A stretch of DNA of 26,246 nucleotides from a bacterium. Its GTDB lineage: Bacteria > Eremiobacterota > Eremiobacteria > Baltobacterales > Baltobacteraceae. The notes below the pieces were generated by a model. It was given only the letters and a program-made list of their open reading frames with translations. It did no database searches and was not told the DNA's origin. Positions 16,326-24,550 of the stretch are shown one piece after another. The first letter of the stretch is position 1. Every line of letters begins with the position of its first letter. Where the stretch lies: NCBI GenBank assembly GCA_021784715.1, contig JAJYHP010000178.1, forward strand, positions 1 to 26,246. Direction: 5' to 3'. A program made the position numbers and the translations under genes.

Positions 16326-17383
16326 GGTGCCGAGCGTTCCAAGAACATTGCATCGCCGAAGGAAAAAAAGCGATACGAGCGCTCGACCGCCTCGCGATAC
16401 GCTGCCAGCATCCGTTCTCGTCCGCAAAAGGCACTGACGAGCACGAAGAGCGAGGAACGCGGTAGATGAAAGTTGGTAATTAATGCATCGACGATTCGGA
16501 ATTCGAAGCCCGGACTGATAAAGCAGGCGGTCGATCCTTCGCCCGCTACGAGCGCGCCGCGCTCGAGCGCGCACCCTTCAAGCGCACGCAAAACGGTCGT
16601 TCCCACCGCAACGATCCGACGCCCCGACCGTTTCGCAGCCTCGATCGCCGCGACGGTCGCGGCGGGAATATCATAGCGCTCTTCATGCATCGCGTGTTCG
16701 TCGATGCGATCGCTTGCGATCGGACGGAAGGTGCCAAGCCCGATATCGAGCACGAGCGTACGGCGCTCGATCCCGCGCTCTTCAAGCCGCGCGAGCAGTT
16801 CGGGAGAGAAATGCAGCGAAGCGGTCGGCGCTGCGACGCTCCCCGGCACGCGAGCAAAAACGCTCTGATAGCGTTCCCGATCTTCTTCCGTATCGTCATG
16901 GATGTACGGCGGGAGCGGCATTCGTCCGATCCGTTGGATCGTCTCCTCGAACGGCGCCCGAAAAACGAACTCGACCTCGCGCCGCCCATCTTCGCGGCAG
17001 GCACGCACGATCGCTTCCCCTTCCTCGCCGAAACTCACCCGAGCGCCCTCACGCAAACGGCGTCCGGGACGGGCGAGAGCGTACCAACACCGCGCCGTAC
17101 CATCGTAACGAAGCGACCCGACGGGATGCAAGAGCAGGAGTTCCGCACGCCCTCCGCCGGCGAGCCGCCCGAGCAGACGCGCGTGGATGACCGCCGTTTC
17201 GTTGAGCACGAGGAGATCGTCGGGGCGCAGCACGCGGTCGAGCTCGCGAAAGAGGCGATGGCGCTCCTCTCCGTTCTCCGACAGCACGAAGAGCCGGCTC
17301 TCATCGCGATGCTCGGCGGGGTGCTGGGCGATCGACGCGCGCGGCAGCGCGAAATCGTAGGCGTCGGTTAGCCGTTCGTCAAT
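16322..17383 (-). CDS. queA: S-adenosylmethionine:tRNA ribosyltransferase-isomerase
   Basis: Transfers the ribosyl part of SAM to preQ1 in tRNA to form epoxyqueuosine. Family motifs are LRPDDLLVLNETAVIHARL, SVAAPTASLHFSPELL, LDIGLGTFRPI, AVGTTVLRALE and LITNFHLPRSSLFVLVSAF. The first standard start (GTG 17287) would drop the conserved N-terminus. Upstream, the same frame encodes YDFALPRASIAQHPAEHRDE directly before SRLFVL, exactly as in QueA proteins. No ATG, GTG or TTG exists in frame in the roughly 200 nt upstream that I read. ATT at 17383 is the best start and gives 353 residues, close to E. coli QueA (356). It overlaps the end of the PilZ gene by 16 nt, so coupling is likely. The product is secure; the start codon is inference. 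Confidence 0.9.
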   Translation of the reverse strand: MDERLTDAYDFALPRASIAQHPAEHRDESRLFVLSENGEERHRLFRELDRVLRPDDLLVLNETAVIHARLLGRLAGGGRAELLLLHPVGSLRYDGTARCWYALARPGRRLREGARVSFGEEGEAIVRACREDGRREVEFVFRAPFEETIQRIGRMPLPPYIHDDTEEDRERYQSVFARVPGSVAAPTASLHFSPELLARLEERGIERRTLVLDIGLGTFRPIASDRIDEHAMHEERYDIPAATVAAIEAAKRSGRRIVAVGTTVLRALEGCALERGALVAGEGSTACFISPGFEFRIVDALITNFHLPRSSLFVLVSAFCGRERMLAAYREAVERSYRFFSFGDAMFLERSAP

Positions 17384-17754
17384 CGCTGCTGTTCGATCTC
17401 GATGAACGTCGATAATCTCTTTGCGTCCTCCGGTGCGACTTCTATGAACTGGACGCCGATCTGAAAAGTTTCGTTCGCCGATGGACGTATCCAGCGAACC
17501 TGTCCGCGCATGCGAAGAAACGGGCTGCGCTTCATCGTGATCGTGTATTTCGAGCCGACCGGCAGATATTGATCGACCATCGCACGCATTCCGGTCGGCG
17601 AGATGTCGGCGATCGCGCCGCGAAAGAGCATCGCCGAAAAAGGGTCCTCGACGACGATATCGATGAATTTTCGCAAACGAAGGCCGTATCGTTTGTTCTC
17701 GGCATCGCTTTCATCGCTTTTCGTTGCCGCCACGCGGTCTTTTCGATCCGTCAT
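17368..17754 (-). CDS. PilZ domain protein (putative c-di-GMP receptor)
   Basis: A 128-residue single-domain PilZ protein. The c-di-GMP-binding signature is intact: R22-x-x-x-R26 in the N-terminal loop (KRYGLRLRK), then D50-x-S52-x-x-G55 (ADISPTGMRA). The remaining beta-barrel follows, with RMRGQVRWIRP and IGVQFIEV. It therefore probably binds cyclic di-GMP and passes the signal to an unknown partner. The ATG at 17754 starts 11 nt after the spoIID stop, with GAGGG immediately upstream. The longer frame to 18237 is a shadow of spoIID. No cyclase or phosphodiesterase gene is in the window. Confidence 0.88.
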   Translation of the reverse strand: MTDRKDRVAATKSDESDAENKRYGLRLRKFIDIVVEDPFSAMLFRGAIADISPTGMRAMVDQYLPVGSKYTITMKRSPFLRMRGQVRWIRPSANETFQIGVQFIEVAPEDAKRLSTFIEIEQQRLTNG

Positions 17755-17765
17755 TACCCTCGTTC

Positions 17766-18767
17766 TCAAATTCGTCCGATGCTGGTTCCGACGAAATAGA
17801 AGCTCAAGATCTCTTGCGCGGAGCCTCCGACGAGAGCGTAGCCTCGAGCGCCCCATTGACAGAGACCGACTCCATGCCCCAGGCCTCTCCCTTCGATATG
17901 GAGCCCGGCAAAGGCCTGCGTCCCCGACGAAGAGAGCTCCTGTTGGCGGCGCACGAGAAGGCTCGGCAGCAATCGCGCCCCGATGTCGATACGAAAACGC
18001 GTCGCGGCGACGCGCGCGGTGCTCGCCGAGCCGATGAGTTCGGCCGAGCGCACGCGCCCGCTTCGATCGAACTCCCTCAAGCGAACGTTCTGCAGCATCC
18101 CGATCTGCGGTGCGATCCGCTCGGCGACCGCGGCGAGATGCGCGCCGTGAAGATCTGCTTTCCAACGGTAAAACGGCGAAGCGGTGCAGTACGGACAGGG
18201 GTGCGCGATGAGATACGGCAGCGCCGCGACTCCCCACGCATCGGCCGAGGATTCGCTATAGCCGCCGCAGCACGACGAATATTCAATCTGCGCGAAGCCG
18301 CGCCCATACCGTAAAACGAGACCCGAAGTCGCGCGGACGGCCGCACTCGATGCCGGATGTTCGCTTGCGACCCCACGATAAACTTGCGCGAGCTCCGATG
18401 GAACGACGTCGTAGGGTCGATTCGGATCGCTTCGCGCGAGGATAAAACCGCGCGAACAGATCGCTTGTGCCTCCAACGCCGCCGGCGGCCAACTCGGCGT
18501 CATCTCCGAAGGGACGACGCTTGCGAGATAGTCGTCGAAATCGACCACGTTGACGACGCGCCCATCGGGAAGAATCTCGTAGCTCCCGCGATAACGTTCG
18601 CCGCCGAAAAGAAAACCGCCGGCGATCGGTTCCACCGAACCTCGCCCCAACAGCACCCGTAGCGCTTGCGAGCGATCCCCGCCCCCGCCGATCGTCTGCG
18701 CGGCGAGCGGCCCGCTCAATGCAAGCGCAGCGATACCGCCGAGAAAGCTCCGACGCGCGACCTTCAT
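17766..18767 (-). CDS. SpoIID/LytB-domain protein (putative lytic transglycosylase)
   Basis: A 333-residue exported protein. The N-terminus MKVARRSFLGGIAALAL has a twin-arginine-like motif followed by a hydrophobic stretch and a probable cleavage site near PLAAQ. The SpoIID domain contains VVPSEMTPSWPPAALEAQA; E88 aligns with the catalytic Glu of B. subtilis SpoIID, which cuts glycan strands lacking stem peptides. The C-terminus has GRGLGHGVGLCQWGARGYA, the other family block. Outside spore-formers these proteins act in cell-wall remodelling. The ATG at 18767 overlaps the ruvB stop (ATGA). A Cys cluster (SSCCGG, HPCPYC) lies in the central part. Confidence 0.88.
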   Translation of the reverse strand: MKVARRSFLGGIAALALSGPLAAQTIGGGGDRSQALRVLLGRGSVEPIAGGFLFGGERYRGSYEILPDGRVVNVVDFDDYLASVVPSEMTPSWPPAALEAQAICSRGFILARSDPNRPYDVVPSELAQVYRGVASEHPASSAAVRATSGLVLRYGRGFAQIEYSSCCGGYSESSADAWGVAALPYLIAHPCPYCTASPFYRWKADLHGAHLAAVAERIAPQIGMLQNVRLREFDRSGRVRSAELIGSASTARVAATRFRIDIGARLLPSLLVRRQQELSSSGTQAFAGLHIEGRGLGHGVGLCQWGARGYALVGGSAQEILSFYFVGTSIGRI

Positions 18768-19843
18768 AGCAATCGTTGTTGTTTGGAATCCGAGGCGCCG
18801 GAGGCACCGATCGCCGCGCGTCCGAGCTCCGTCGCCTTCCGTCCTGCGGCGGTGCGCACGATATATCCGCTCTTGAGTAAAAACGGTTCGACGACATCTT
18901 CAAGCGTCTCCGCATCCTCGGTGAGCGTCGCGGCGATCGCGGCGATTCCGGCGGGACCACCGTGGTATTGTTCGACAAGCGCGCGCAGAAAGGCGCGGTC
19001 GAGGCGGTCGAGGCCGCGTTCGTCGACCCCTTCGCGCGCAAGAGCTTCGAGCGCGAGGTCGGCGTTGATACGGCCGTCGCCGCGAACTTGAGCGTAATCG
19101 CGAACGCGTCGCAGCAGGCGATTGGCGATGCGCGGCGTTCCTCGGCTGCGAGCGGCGATCGCCGCACAACCCTCCGAATCGATCGGAATTTCGAGAATCG
19201 CGGCGGATCGAGCGACAATGCGTTCGAGATCGGCGACCTCGTAATAATCGAGGTGATGGACGATTCCGAAACGATCGCGAAGGGGAGCCGAGAGCATGCC
19301 GGCACGCGTCGTCGCGCCGACGAGCGTGAATCGCTTGAGCGGCAACTTCAACGTCCGGGCATAGGCGCCGCGGTCGACGATAAAATCGATCTGGAAATCC
19401 TCCATCGCCGGATAGAGAAACTCCTCGACGACGCGTCCGAGCCGATGCATTTCGTCGATAAAAAGCACGTCCCCATGCTCGAGCGACGTGAGCACGCCGA
19501 CTAAATCCTTCGGTTTATCGAGTGTCGGGCCGCTCGTCGGCCGGATGCTTGCACCCATCTCGCGCGCGATCAGCGCCGCAAGCGTCGTCTTTCCAAGGCC
19601 GGGCGGTCCGTAAAAGAGCACGTGTTCGAGCGGTTCGTCGCGACGTTGCGCGGCATCGATGGCAATGCGGAGATTCTCGACCACACGCTCTTGCCCGACA
19701 TACTCGTCGAAGCGACGCGGCCGCAAGCCGGCACCGAGTACCTCGTCTTCGAGCGCACCTTCGGGATCGAGCAAACGTGCCGATTCATCGAGCGGCTCGA
19801 CGTCTTCGGGGCCGAAGAGCCGCTTGCGTGCGTCGTCGCTCAT
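18764..19843 (-). CDS. ruvB: Holliday junction branch migration ATPase RuvB
   Basis: The hexameric AAA+ motor of the RuvABC resolvasome; 359 residues. Walker A is GPPGLGKTT (79-87), Walker B is LFIDE (D130, E131), sensor-type ATTRAG follows, and the C-terminal winged-helix domain ends with PFLLKSGYIVRTAAGRKAT. An N-terminal extension of about 20 residues precedes the usual LRPRRFDEYVGQ. The ATG at 19843 overlaps the ruvA stop (ATGA), and the spoIID ATG overlaps the ruvB stop. Confidence 0.97.
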   Translation of the reverse strand: MSDDARKRLFGPEDVEPLDESARLLDPEGALEDEVLGAGLRPRRFDEYVGQERVVENLRIAIDAAQRRDEPLEHVLFYGPPGLGKTTLAALIAREMGASIRPTSGPTLDKPKDLVGVLTSLEHGDVLFIDEMHRLGRVVEEFLYPAMEDFQIDFIVDRGAYARTLKLPLKRFTLVGATTRAGMLSAPLRDRFGIVHHLDYYEVADLERIVARSAAILEIPIDSEGCAAIAARSRGTPRIANRLLRRVRDYAQVRGDGRINADLALEALAREGVDERGLDRLDRAFLRALVEQYHGGPAGIAAIAATLTEDAETLEDVVEPFLLKSGYIVRTAAGRKATELGRAAIGASGASDSKQQRLL

Positions 19844-20472
19844 CGCGTTTCCGCTTTCGGCTCGTTACGCCGCTCGTAGATCGCGGCGAGGAGGCGTTCG
19901 GCGTCGGCGATCTCGGGGCGTGCGGCGAGAACGTCGCGCAGCATCTTTTCGGCCTCGGAGCGGCGGTACTCGAGTTGAAGCAGTACGGCGAGCGCTTCGT
20001 CGGCAAAATCCGGCATCTGTTTCGCAACCGGCTCGGGTGCTTCTTGAATCAATAAAAACCGTGCGACCTTCCCCTGCAACTTTGCAACGATGTCGCGCGC
20101 TTTCTGTTGCCCGATTCCAGGAAGCGTTTTGAGAAAATTATGATCTCCTCGTTCGATCGCAGCCGCGATACGATTCATCGGAACCGAGAAGGCGCGGATC
20201 GCCGAGCGCGGACCGATCGACGAAACGCCGAGGAGCGCCTCGAAAAACGCACGTTCGACGGAGTTGGAGAACCCGTAGTACGAAAAGCGCCCGCTTTTTT
20301 GTTCCAACGAGAGCACCGAATAGATCTCGAGACGGACCGGCGTCCCCGTTTCGATCGGCAGTTTCTCGGCGACGCACGGCGGCACGAGAATATCGTAGCC
20401 GAGACCGCCGACATCGAGCACGATGCGCTCGCCGTCGCGCTCGATCAACCGCCCTTCAATCCGTGAAAACAT
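19840..20472 (-). CDS. ruvA: Holliday junction branch migration protein RuvA
   Basis: The junction-binding subunit that loads RuvB; 210 residues. The N-terminal OB-fold begins MFSRIEGRLIERDGERIVLDVGGLGYDI. Two helix-hairpin-helix motifs follow (LLGVSSIGPRSAI and LKTLPGIGQQKARDIVAKL), and the C-terminal RuvB-binding domain (YRRSEAEKMLRDVL) is present. The ATG at 20472 has GAGGCAGG upstream. It sits 29 nt after ruvC and overlaps ruvB by 4 nt. Confidence 0.96.
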   Translation of the reverse strand: MFSRIEGRLIERDGERIVLDVGGLGYDILVPPCVAEKLPIETGTPVRLEIYSVLSLEQKSGRFSYYGFSNSVERAFFEALLGVSSIGPRSAIRAFSVPMNRIAAAIERGDHNFLKTLPGIGQQKARDIVAKLQGKVARFLLIQEAPEPVAKQMPDFADEALAVLLQLEYRRSEAEKMLRDVLAARPEIADAERLLAAIYERRNEPKAETR

Positions 20473-20501
20473 TCGCCTGCCTCATCAAAAATGCGCCCAC
20501 C

Positions 20502-21014
20502 TCAGCGCGACTCCTCGCGCTCGAAATGCGGAAGCCCGCGACGATTCGAGCGACGCGCGAACGCGAGCGCCAGGGCAAGCGCATCGGAGACATCGTTGGG
20601 TTCGGGAGCACGGCGCAGATGTAAGAGCTGCACGACCATCGCATTGACCTGCTCTTTGCGTGCGCTGCCGGAGCCGACCAAGGCACGCTTCACGTAGGAG
20701 TGCCCCAACGTTGCGACCGGAATTCCGGCTTGCGCGCCCGCCAAACAGAGCACCCCGCGCGCATGCCCCATCAAAATCGCCGTCGAGGGATTGCGATAGG
20801 TCGTATAGAGTTCCTCGATCACGATATGCGTCGGCGCGGTCTGCCGAATCGCCCCCGAGATTCCTTCGTGCAAACGTGCGAGTCGAATCTCCAGCGCATC
20901 CTGCACGCGCGGCGCAATCGTTCCCGCTTCGATCAGCGTCACGCGCTCGCCATGGACGTCGATCGCGCCGTATCCGGTGACGCGGAGCGCGGGGTCGATA
21001 CCGAGGATTCTCAC
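20502..21014 (-). CDS. ruvC: Crossover junction endodeoxyribonuclease RuvC
   Basis: The resolvase that cuts Holliday junctions; 170 residues. Acidic catalytic residues are visible: D7 (LGIDPAL), E67 or E68 (VIEEL), and D141 and D144 (NDVSDALALAL). The start is GTG at 21014, overlapping the stop of the PASTA part of the kinase gene (GTGA). Translation of ruvC may therefore depend on ribosomes finishing the PASTA frame, which the duplication further upstream would disturb. Confidence 0.96.
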   Translation of the reverse strand: MRILGIDPALRVTGYGAIDVHGERVTLIEAGTIAPRVQDALEIRLARLHEGISGAIRQTAPTHIVIEELYTTYRNPSTAILMGHARGVLCLAGAQAGIPVATLGHSYVKRALVGSGSARKEQVNAMVVQLLHLRRAPEPNDVSDALALALAFARRSNRRGLPHFEREESR

Positions 21015-22036
21015 GATTTCCCGTTGACCACGAGCGTCACATTCGAGCCCGGTGCGAGCGTCGTTCCGACGAGCGGCTCGGTATGCACGACATTGCCGTC
21101 GGCACCCTCGGTGGTCGTATAACGAATCGATCCGATGTGGTAACCGGCATCTTCGAGCGTTTTGCGCGCCTGTTCGACGGTCATCCCCTCGGTGTCGGGA
21201 ACCTCACCCGGAACTGCGACGGTCAATGCAACGCTCGAACCCGGTGAGACCGAACTCGATGCAGTCGGTTGCTCGGCCAAGACGGTGCCGCTCGCTGTAG
21301 GATCGACGCTATAAGAGAGCGTCACCAACAGACCGAGGCTCGCCAGCTGCGTCCGTGCGGCATCTGCGCCGATGCCGACGAGATTGGGCAGGACGACCGG
21401 CGGCCCGGCGTTGCTTGCCCCCGTGCTGACGACGACGTGCAGCGTCGCGCGCTGCGCGATCGACTGCCCCGGAACGAGATCTTGCGAGGCGATCGTTCCC
21501 GCCGCGACGCCGGGAATGGGGCTTTGCTGGATGACGTCGAGCGAGAGCCCCAAACGGGCAACGACCTGTTGTGCCGCTGAAAGATCGAGGCCCACGAGAT
21601 TGGGTACGTCGATCGGTTTCGGTCCATTCGAGACGACGAGCACGACCAACGAATGCGCGCGCGCTTTCGCGCCGGGAGCGGGTTGCTGCGCGATGACGCT
21701 CTCCTTCGCCGCCGCATCGTATCGCCGGTCGATGCGCACGTGGAAGCCCTGCTCCGTTAGGCTACGCTCCGCGTCGCCGGCAAGAAAGCCGCGCACGTCG
21801 GGAAGTCCGACAAGCGGTAAACCGTTGCTCACGATGAGTTCGACCAACGAGTTCTTCTGCACCAGCGAACCCGGCGGCGGGTTTTGGCGAATCACGCGGT
21901 CGGCGGGTACGCGGTTGCTCGGGCTTTGGAGAAAACGCACCTGCAGTCCATCGGCGACGATCGCCGCTTGCGCCTGCGCGACGCTCATATTCCGGAAATC
22001 GGCGAGTGCGACGCGGCAAACGCACCTGCAGTCCAT
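21011..22036 (-). CDS. pknB: PASTA-repeat C-terminal part of the split Ser/Thr kinase gene
   Basis: This frame encodes five consecutive PASTA repeats of about 65 residues each: repeat 1 starts at VALADFRNMSVAQAQ, later repeats at LPDVRGFLAGDAERS, VPNLVGLDLSAAQQ, LPNLVGIGADAARTQ and VPDTEGMTVEQARKT. PASTA repeats outside the membrane bind peptidoglycan fragments and beta-lactams. The frame has no proper start or membrane segment of its own; the nominal start at 22036 falls inside the duplicated 85-bp unit. It is the natural continuation of the kinase frame. After removal of one duplicated copy, the two join into one 684-residue protein from 23150 to 21011. As the sequence stands, this half would be made only by frameshifting, reinitiation or reversion. 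Confidence 0.85.
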   Translation of the reverse strand: MDCRCVCRVALADFRNMSVAQAQAAIVADGLQVRFLQSPSNRVPADRVIRQNPPPGSLVQKNSLVELIVSNGLPLVGLPDVRGFLAGDAERSLTEQGFHVRIDRRYDAAAKESVIAQQPAPGAKARAHSLVVLVVSNGPKPIDVPNLVGLDLSAAQQVVARLGLSLDVIQQSPIPGVAAGTIASQDLVPGQSIAQRATLHVVVSTGASNAGPPVVLPNLVGIGADAARTQLASLGLLVTLSYSVDPTASGTVLAEQPTASSSVSPGSSVALTVAVPGEVPDTEGMTVEQARKTLEDAGYHIGSIRYTTTEGADGNVVHTEPLVGTTLAPGSNVTLVVNGKS

Positions 22037-23150
22037 CGGCGACGATCGCCGCTTGCGCCTGCGCGACGCTCATATTCCGGAAATCGGCGAGTGCGACGCG
22101 GCCACTGACGCCTCGCCCGAACTCGCCGAAGATCGCATAGCCGGCAATCGCCGCAACGATTGCTAACACGATGAGGAGCGGGATCATTGCCGCGCCGCTG
22201 CGGTTCGCGACGGTTCTGCGCGGCACGTCGATGTTCCGGCGATCCGGCAACGGCGAGCGACGCGGCGGCAGCGGGCTGCGCAACGTCGCGGGCGCATCGT
22301 CGGCGGTAGCAAAGGCCGCCACGTTGGGGCGCTCGCGAGCCTCTCGCAACGCCCTGGCAAGATCGCTTGCGGCGGCGAAACGATGCCCGGGTTCTTTCTG
22401 CAGCAATTTATTTACGATCGCGGCGAGCGCCGGGCTTACGCCGCTTTCGGGCGGGATGACGGGAACGGGATCGCCGATATGCTTGATCGCGACGGCGACC
22501 GGAGAATCGGCAGTATAGGGGAGCTCCCCGAGCAACATCTGATAGAGAACGATGCCGACGCTGTAGAGATCCGATGCCGGCGTCAGTTCTCGGCTTTGCG
22601 CCTGCTCCGGAGAAAGATAGTAGACGCTCCCCATGACTAAGCCCGGCCGCGTCGTCGCCATCGTTTGCTCCGAGAACGCCCGTGCGATGCCGAAATCGGA
22701 GAGTTTCACGACATCGTCCTTCCCGACGAGAATGTTCGCCGGTTTGATATCGCGATGCAAAAGACCCTGACGATGCGCGTAGGCGAGCCCCTGACAGACC
22801 TGCGCGGCGTAGTCGATCGCCACCGGTTCGGGGAGTCGCCCTTCGCTACTGATAATCTCCGCGAGCGAGCAACCGTCGACGAACTCCATGACGATGTAAT
22901 AGATATCGTCTTCGTGCCCGACATCGTAGGTGTTCACGACGTTGGGATGTGAAAGGCGGCCGACCGATTCCGCCTCTTGATAGAAACGACGCACGAACTC
23001 TTGGTCGGCGGCGTATTGCTCCCGGAGTACCTTGATCGCAACGCGGCGGCGTAAGAGCGTGTCGGTGCCCGAATAGACGACCGCCATCCCACCCTCACCG
23101 ATACGTTCCTCAAGCCGATATCGGCCGGCGATCGTCGACTGCTCGATCAT
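21762..23150 (-). CDS. pknB: PASTA Ser/Thr protein kinase, kinase and membrane part (frame broken downstream)
   Basis: A membrane Ser/Thr kinase of the PknB/PrkC type, which senses cell-wall fragments and phosphorylates division and wall proteins. The kinase core is intact: glycine loop RIGEGGMAVVY (16-26), K40 in VAIKVL, catalytic HRDIKPAN (132-139), DFG (152-154), and a Thr-containing activation loop before SPEQA. A juxtamembrane Pro/Arg linker precedes one membrane helix (about 321-341), then PASTA repeat 1 begins. After about residue 377 the sequence turns into Arg/Pro-rich out-of-frame coding, because an 85-bp exact duplication shifts the frame by one. This frame then stops at 21762. The ATG at 23150 overlaps the PBP stop (ATGA). 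Without the duplication the product would have 684 residues. Confidence 0.88.
   Translation of the reverse strand: MIEQSTIAGRYRLEERIGEGGMAVVYSGTDTLLRRRVAIKVLREQYAADQEFVRRFYQEAESVGRLSHPNVVNTYDVGHEDDIYYIVMEFVDGCSLAEIISSEGRLPEPVAIDYAAQVCQGLAYAHRQGLLHRDIKPANILVGKDDVVKLSDFGIARAFSEQTMATTRPGLVMGSVYYLSPEQAQSRELTPASDLYSVGIVLYQMLLGELPYTADSPVAVAIKHIGDPVPVIPPESGVSPALAAIVNKLLQKEPGHRFAAASDLARALREARERPNVAAFATADDAPATLRSPLPPRRSPLPDRRNIDVPRRTVANRSGAAMIPLLIVLAIVAAIAGYAIFGEFGRGVSGRVALADFRNMSVAQAQAAIVADGLQVRLPRRTRRFPEYERRAGASGDRRRWTAGAFSPKPEQPRTRRPRDSPKPAAGFAGAEELVGRTHREQRFTACRTSRRARLSCRRRGA
21933..22102. repeat. Exact 85-bp tandem duplication that breaks the PASTA kinase frame
   Basis: Bases 21933-22017 and 22018-22102 are identical over 85 positions, directly adjacent, and diverge immediately at both outer borders. 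As 85 is not a multiple of three, the second copy shifts the reading frame. Span 21011-23150 is 2140 nt; minus 85 it is 2055 nt, exactly 685 codons including the stop. The unit encodes the start of PASTA repeat 1. Confidence 0.97.
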
Positions 23151-24550
23151 TTCGTTATCACCGTCAACGAGCGCGCGAGTACCTCGCGGGCGATCGGCGC
23201 GGCCACGGTAGCGCCGTAACCGGCGTTTTCAACGACGATCGCGACGACGATACGCGGCGATTGCGCCGGAGCAAAACAGACGAACCAAGAGTCCGCGGCA
23301 CCATGCGGGTTGGTGGCCGTCCCCGTCTTTCCGGCTACGGTCACTCCCGGTATCTGTGCGCTCGTCCCGGTTCCCCAGGCGACGACGGCTTCCATCATCT
23401 TCGTAACCTTCGCCGCCGTCTGCGCCGATACCGGGCTACCGAGCGGGCCGACCGGGGTACGCGTGAGGATCTTTCCGCGACGCGCGATTGCACGCACGAT
23501 GAACGGCCGCTCCTCGACACCGCCGTTGGCGATCGTCGCCGCGATCATCGCCATTTGCATCGGCGTCACCAACAGCGCACCCTGTCCGAAGCCCATCTGC
23601 GCGAGTTCGCCGGCCCAAATATGCGATTCCGGCGGCACGAACGCGTGCGCGGTCGGCAGCTGAAAATCCAGCGACGCTCCGATGCCGAAGCGCCGTAAAT
23701 AGCGGTAAAACGTCGATGCGCCGGTTCGAAGGACGATCTGCGCGAAATCGACGTTGCTCGAGAGCGCGAATGCTTTGACGATCGTGCCCGCTCCGGTTGC
23801 CTCGTAATCGTTGTCGTGCAAACGCGCCTTGCCGATCATCAAATATCCGGGATCTTGAAAAACATCGTGCATGCCGACGCGGCCGCTATCGATCGCCGCC
23901 GAAGCGGTGAGCATTTTAAATGTCGATCCCGGCGGATAGAGCCCCTCCAGAGCGCGGTCGAGCAGCGGGCTATCTTTTGCATGCAGCGCTCCGGCGAATG
24001 TCGACCCCATCGTGTTCGGATCGAAGCTGGGGGTGCTGGCGATAGCGAGGACGGCGCCGCTGCGCGGGTCGAGGACGATGCCGGCGGCGCGAGCGTGTTG
24101 CGCGAGCAGATCCGCGAGACGCCGCTCGATCTTCGGCTCGATCGTAGTGATCAAATCATCGCCCGATTGCGGCGCGAAATGTTGGAACGAAGCGATAAAA
24201 TTCTGCAGCTGTTGAAGCGGATTCGCCGAGAGTGCCGGCGGCGCGAGGAGTTCGTCGTACGCACGCTCCAGCCCGGAGGTACCGTAGCGCCGCGACGCAT
24301 AGCCGACCACTTGGGCGAGTGCTCGCCCCATTGGGTAGACGCGCCTCGTCCCTTCGGTTGCGGCCAAAATACTTCCGTCCGCGGCAAGGATGCGCCCGCG
24401 ACCGAGTGCGATAAACGAACGTCGCGGGTTGGAGCGATTAGCCGAGATTTGCGGCGCTTGGACGAGCTGCAACCAGGCAAAGCGTGCGGCGAGCACGAGG
24501 AAGAGCACCGTAAAGAGCGCGGAGATGCGCGCGAGCGAGCGTTGGTTCAC
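23147..24550 (-). CDS. pbpA: Class B penicillin-binding protein (peptidoglycan transpeptidase)
   Basis: A 467-residue bitopic membrane protein with one N-terminal helix (about 9-26), a non-catalytic domain (GRGRILAADGSILA, typical of class B PBPs), and a transpeptidase domain. Active-site motifs are S209-T-F-K212, S264-S-N266 and K408-T-G-T. It cross-links peptidoglycan peptides during elongation or division. The arrangement directly before a PASTA kinase matches the pbpA-pknB order of Actinobacteria. The start GTG at 24550 overlaps the upstream stop (GTGA); the frame extends to 24883, but that part is Arg-rich and antisense-like inside the neighbouring gene. No FtsW/RodA-type partner is adjacent. 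Confidence 0.92.
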   Translation of the reverse strand: MNQRSLARISALFTVLFLVLAARFAWLQLVQAPQISANRSNPRRSFIALGRGRILAADGSILAATEGTRRVYPMGRALAQVVGYASRRYGTSGLERAYDELLAPPALSANPLQQLQNFIASFQHFAPQSGDDLITTIEPKIERRLADLLAQHARAAGIVLDPRSGAVLAIASTPSFDPNTMGSTFAGALHAKDSPLLDRALEGLYPPGSTFKMLTASAAIDSGRVGMHDVFQDPGYLMIGKARLHDNDYEATGAGTIVKAFALSSNVDFAQIVLRTGASTFYRYLRRFGIGASLDFQLPTAHAFVPPESHIWAGELAQMGFGQGALLVTPMQMAMIAATIANGGVEERPFIVRAIARRGKILTRTPVGPLGSPVSAQTAAKVTKMMEAVVAWGTGTSAQIPGVTVAGKTGTATNPHGAADSWFVCFAPAQSPRIVVAIVVENAGYGATVAAPIAREVLARSLTVITK

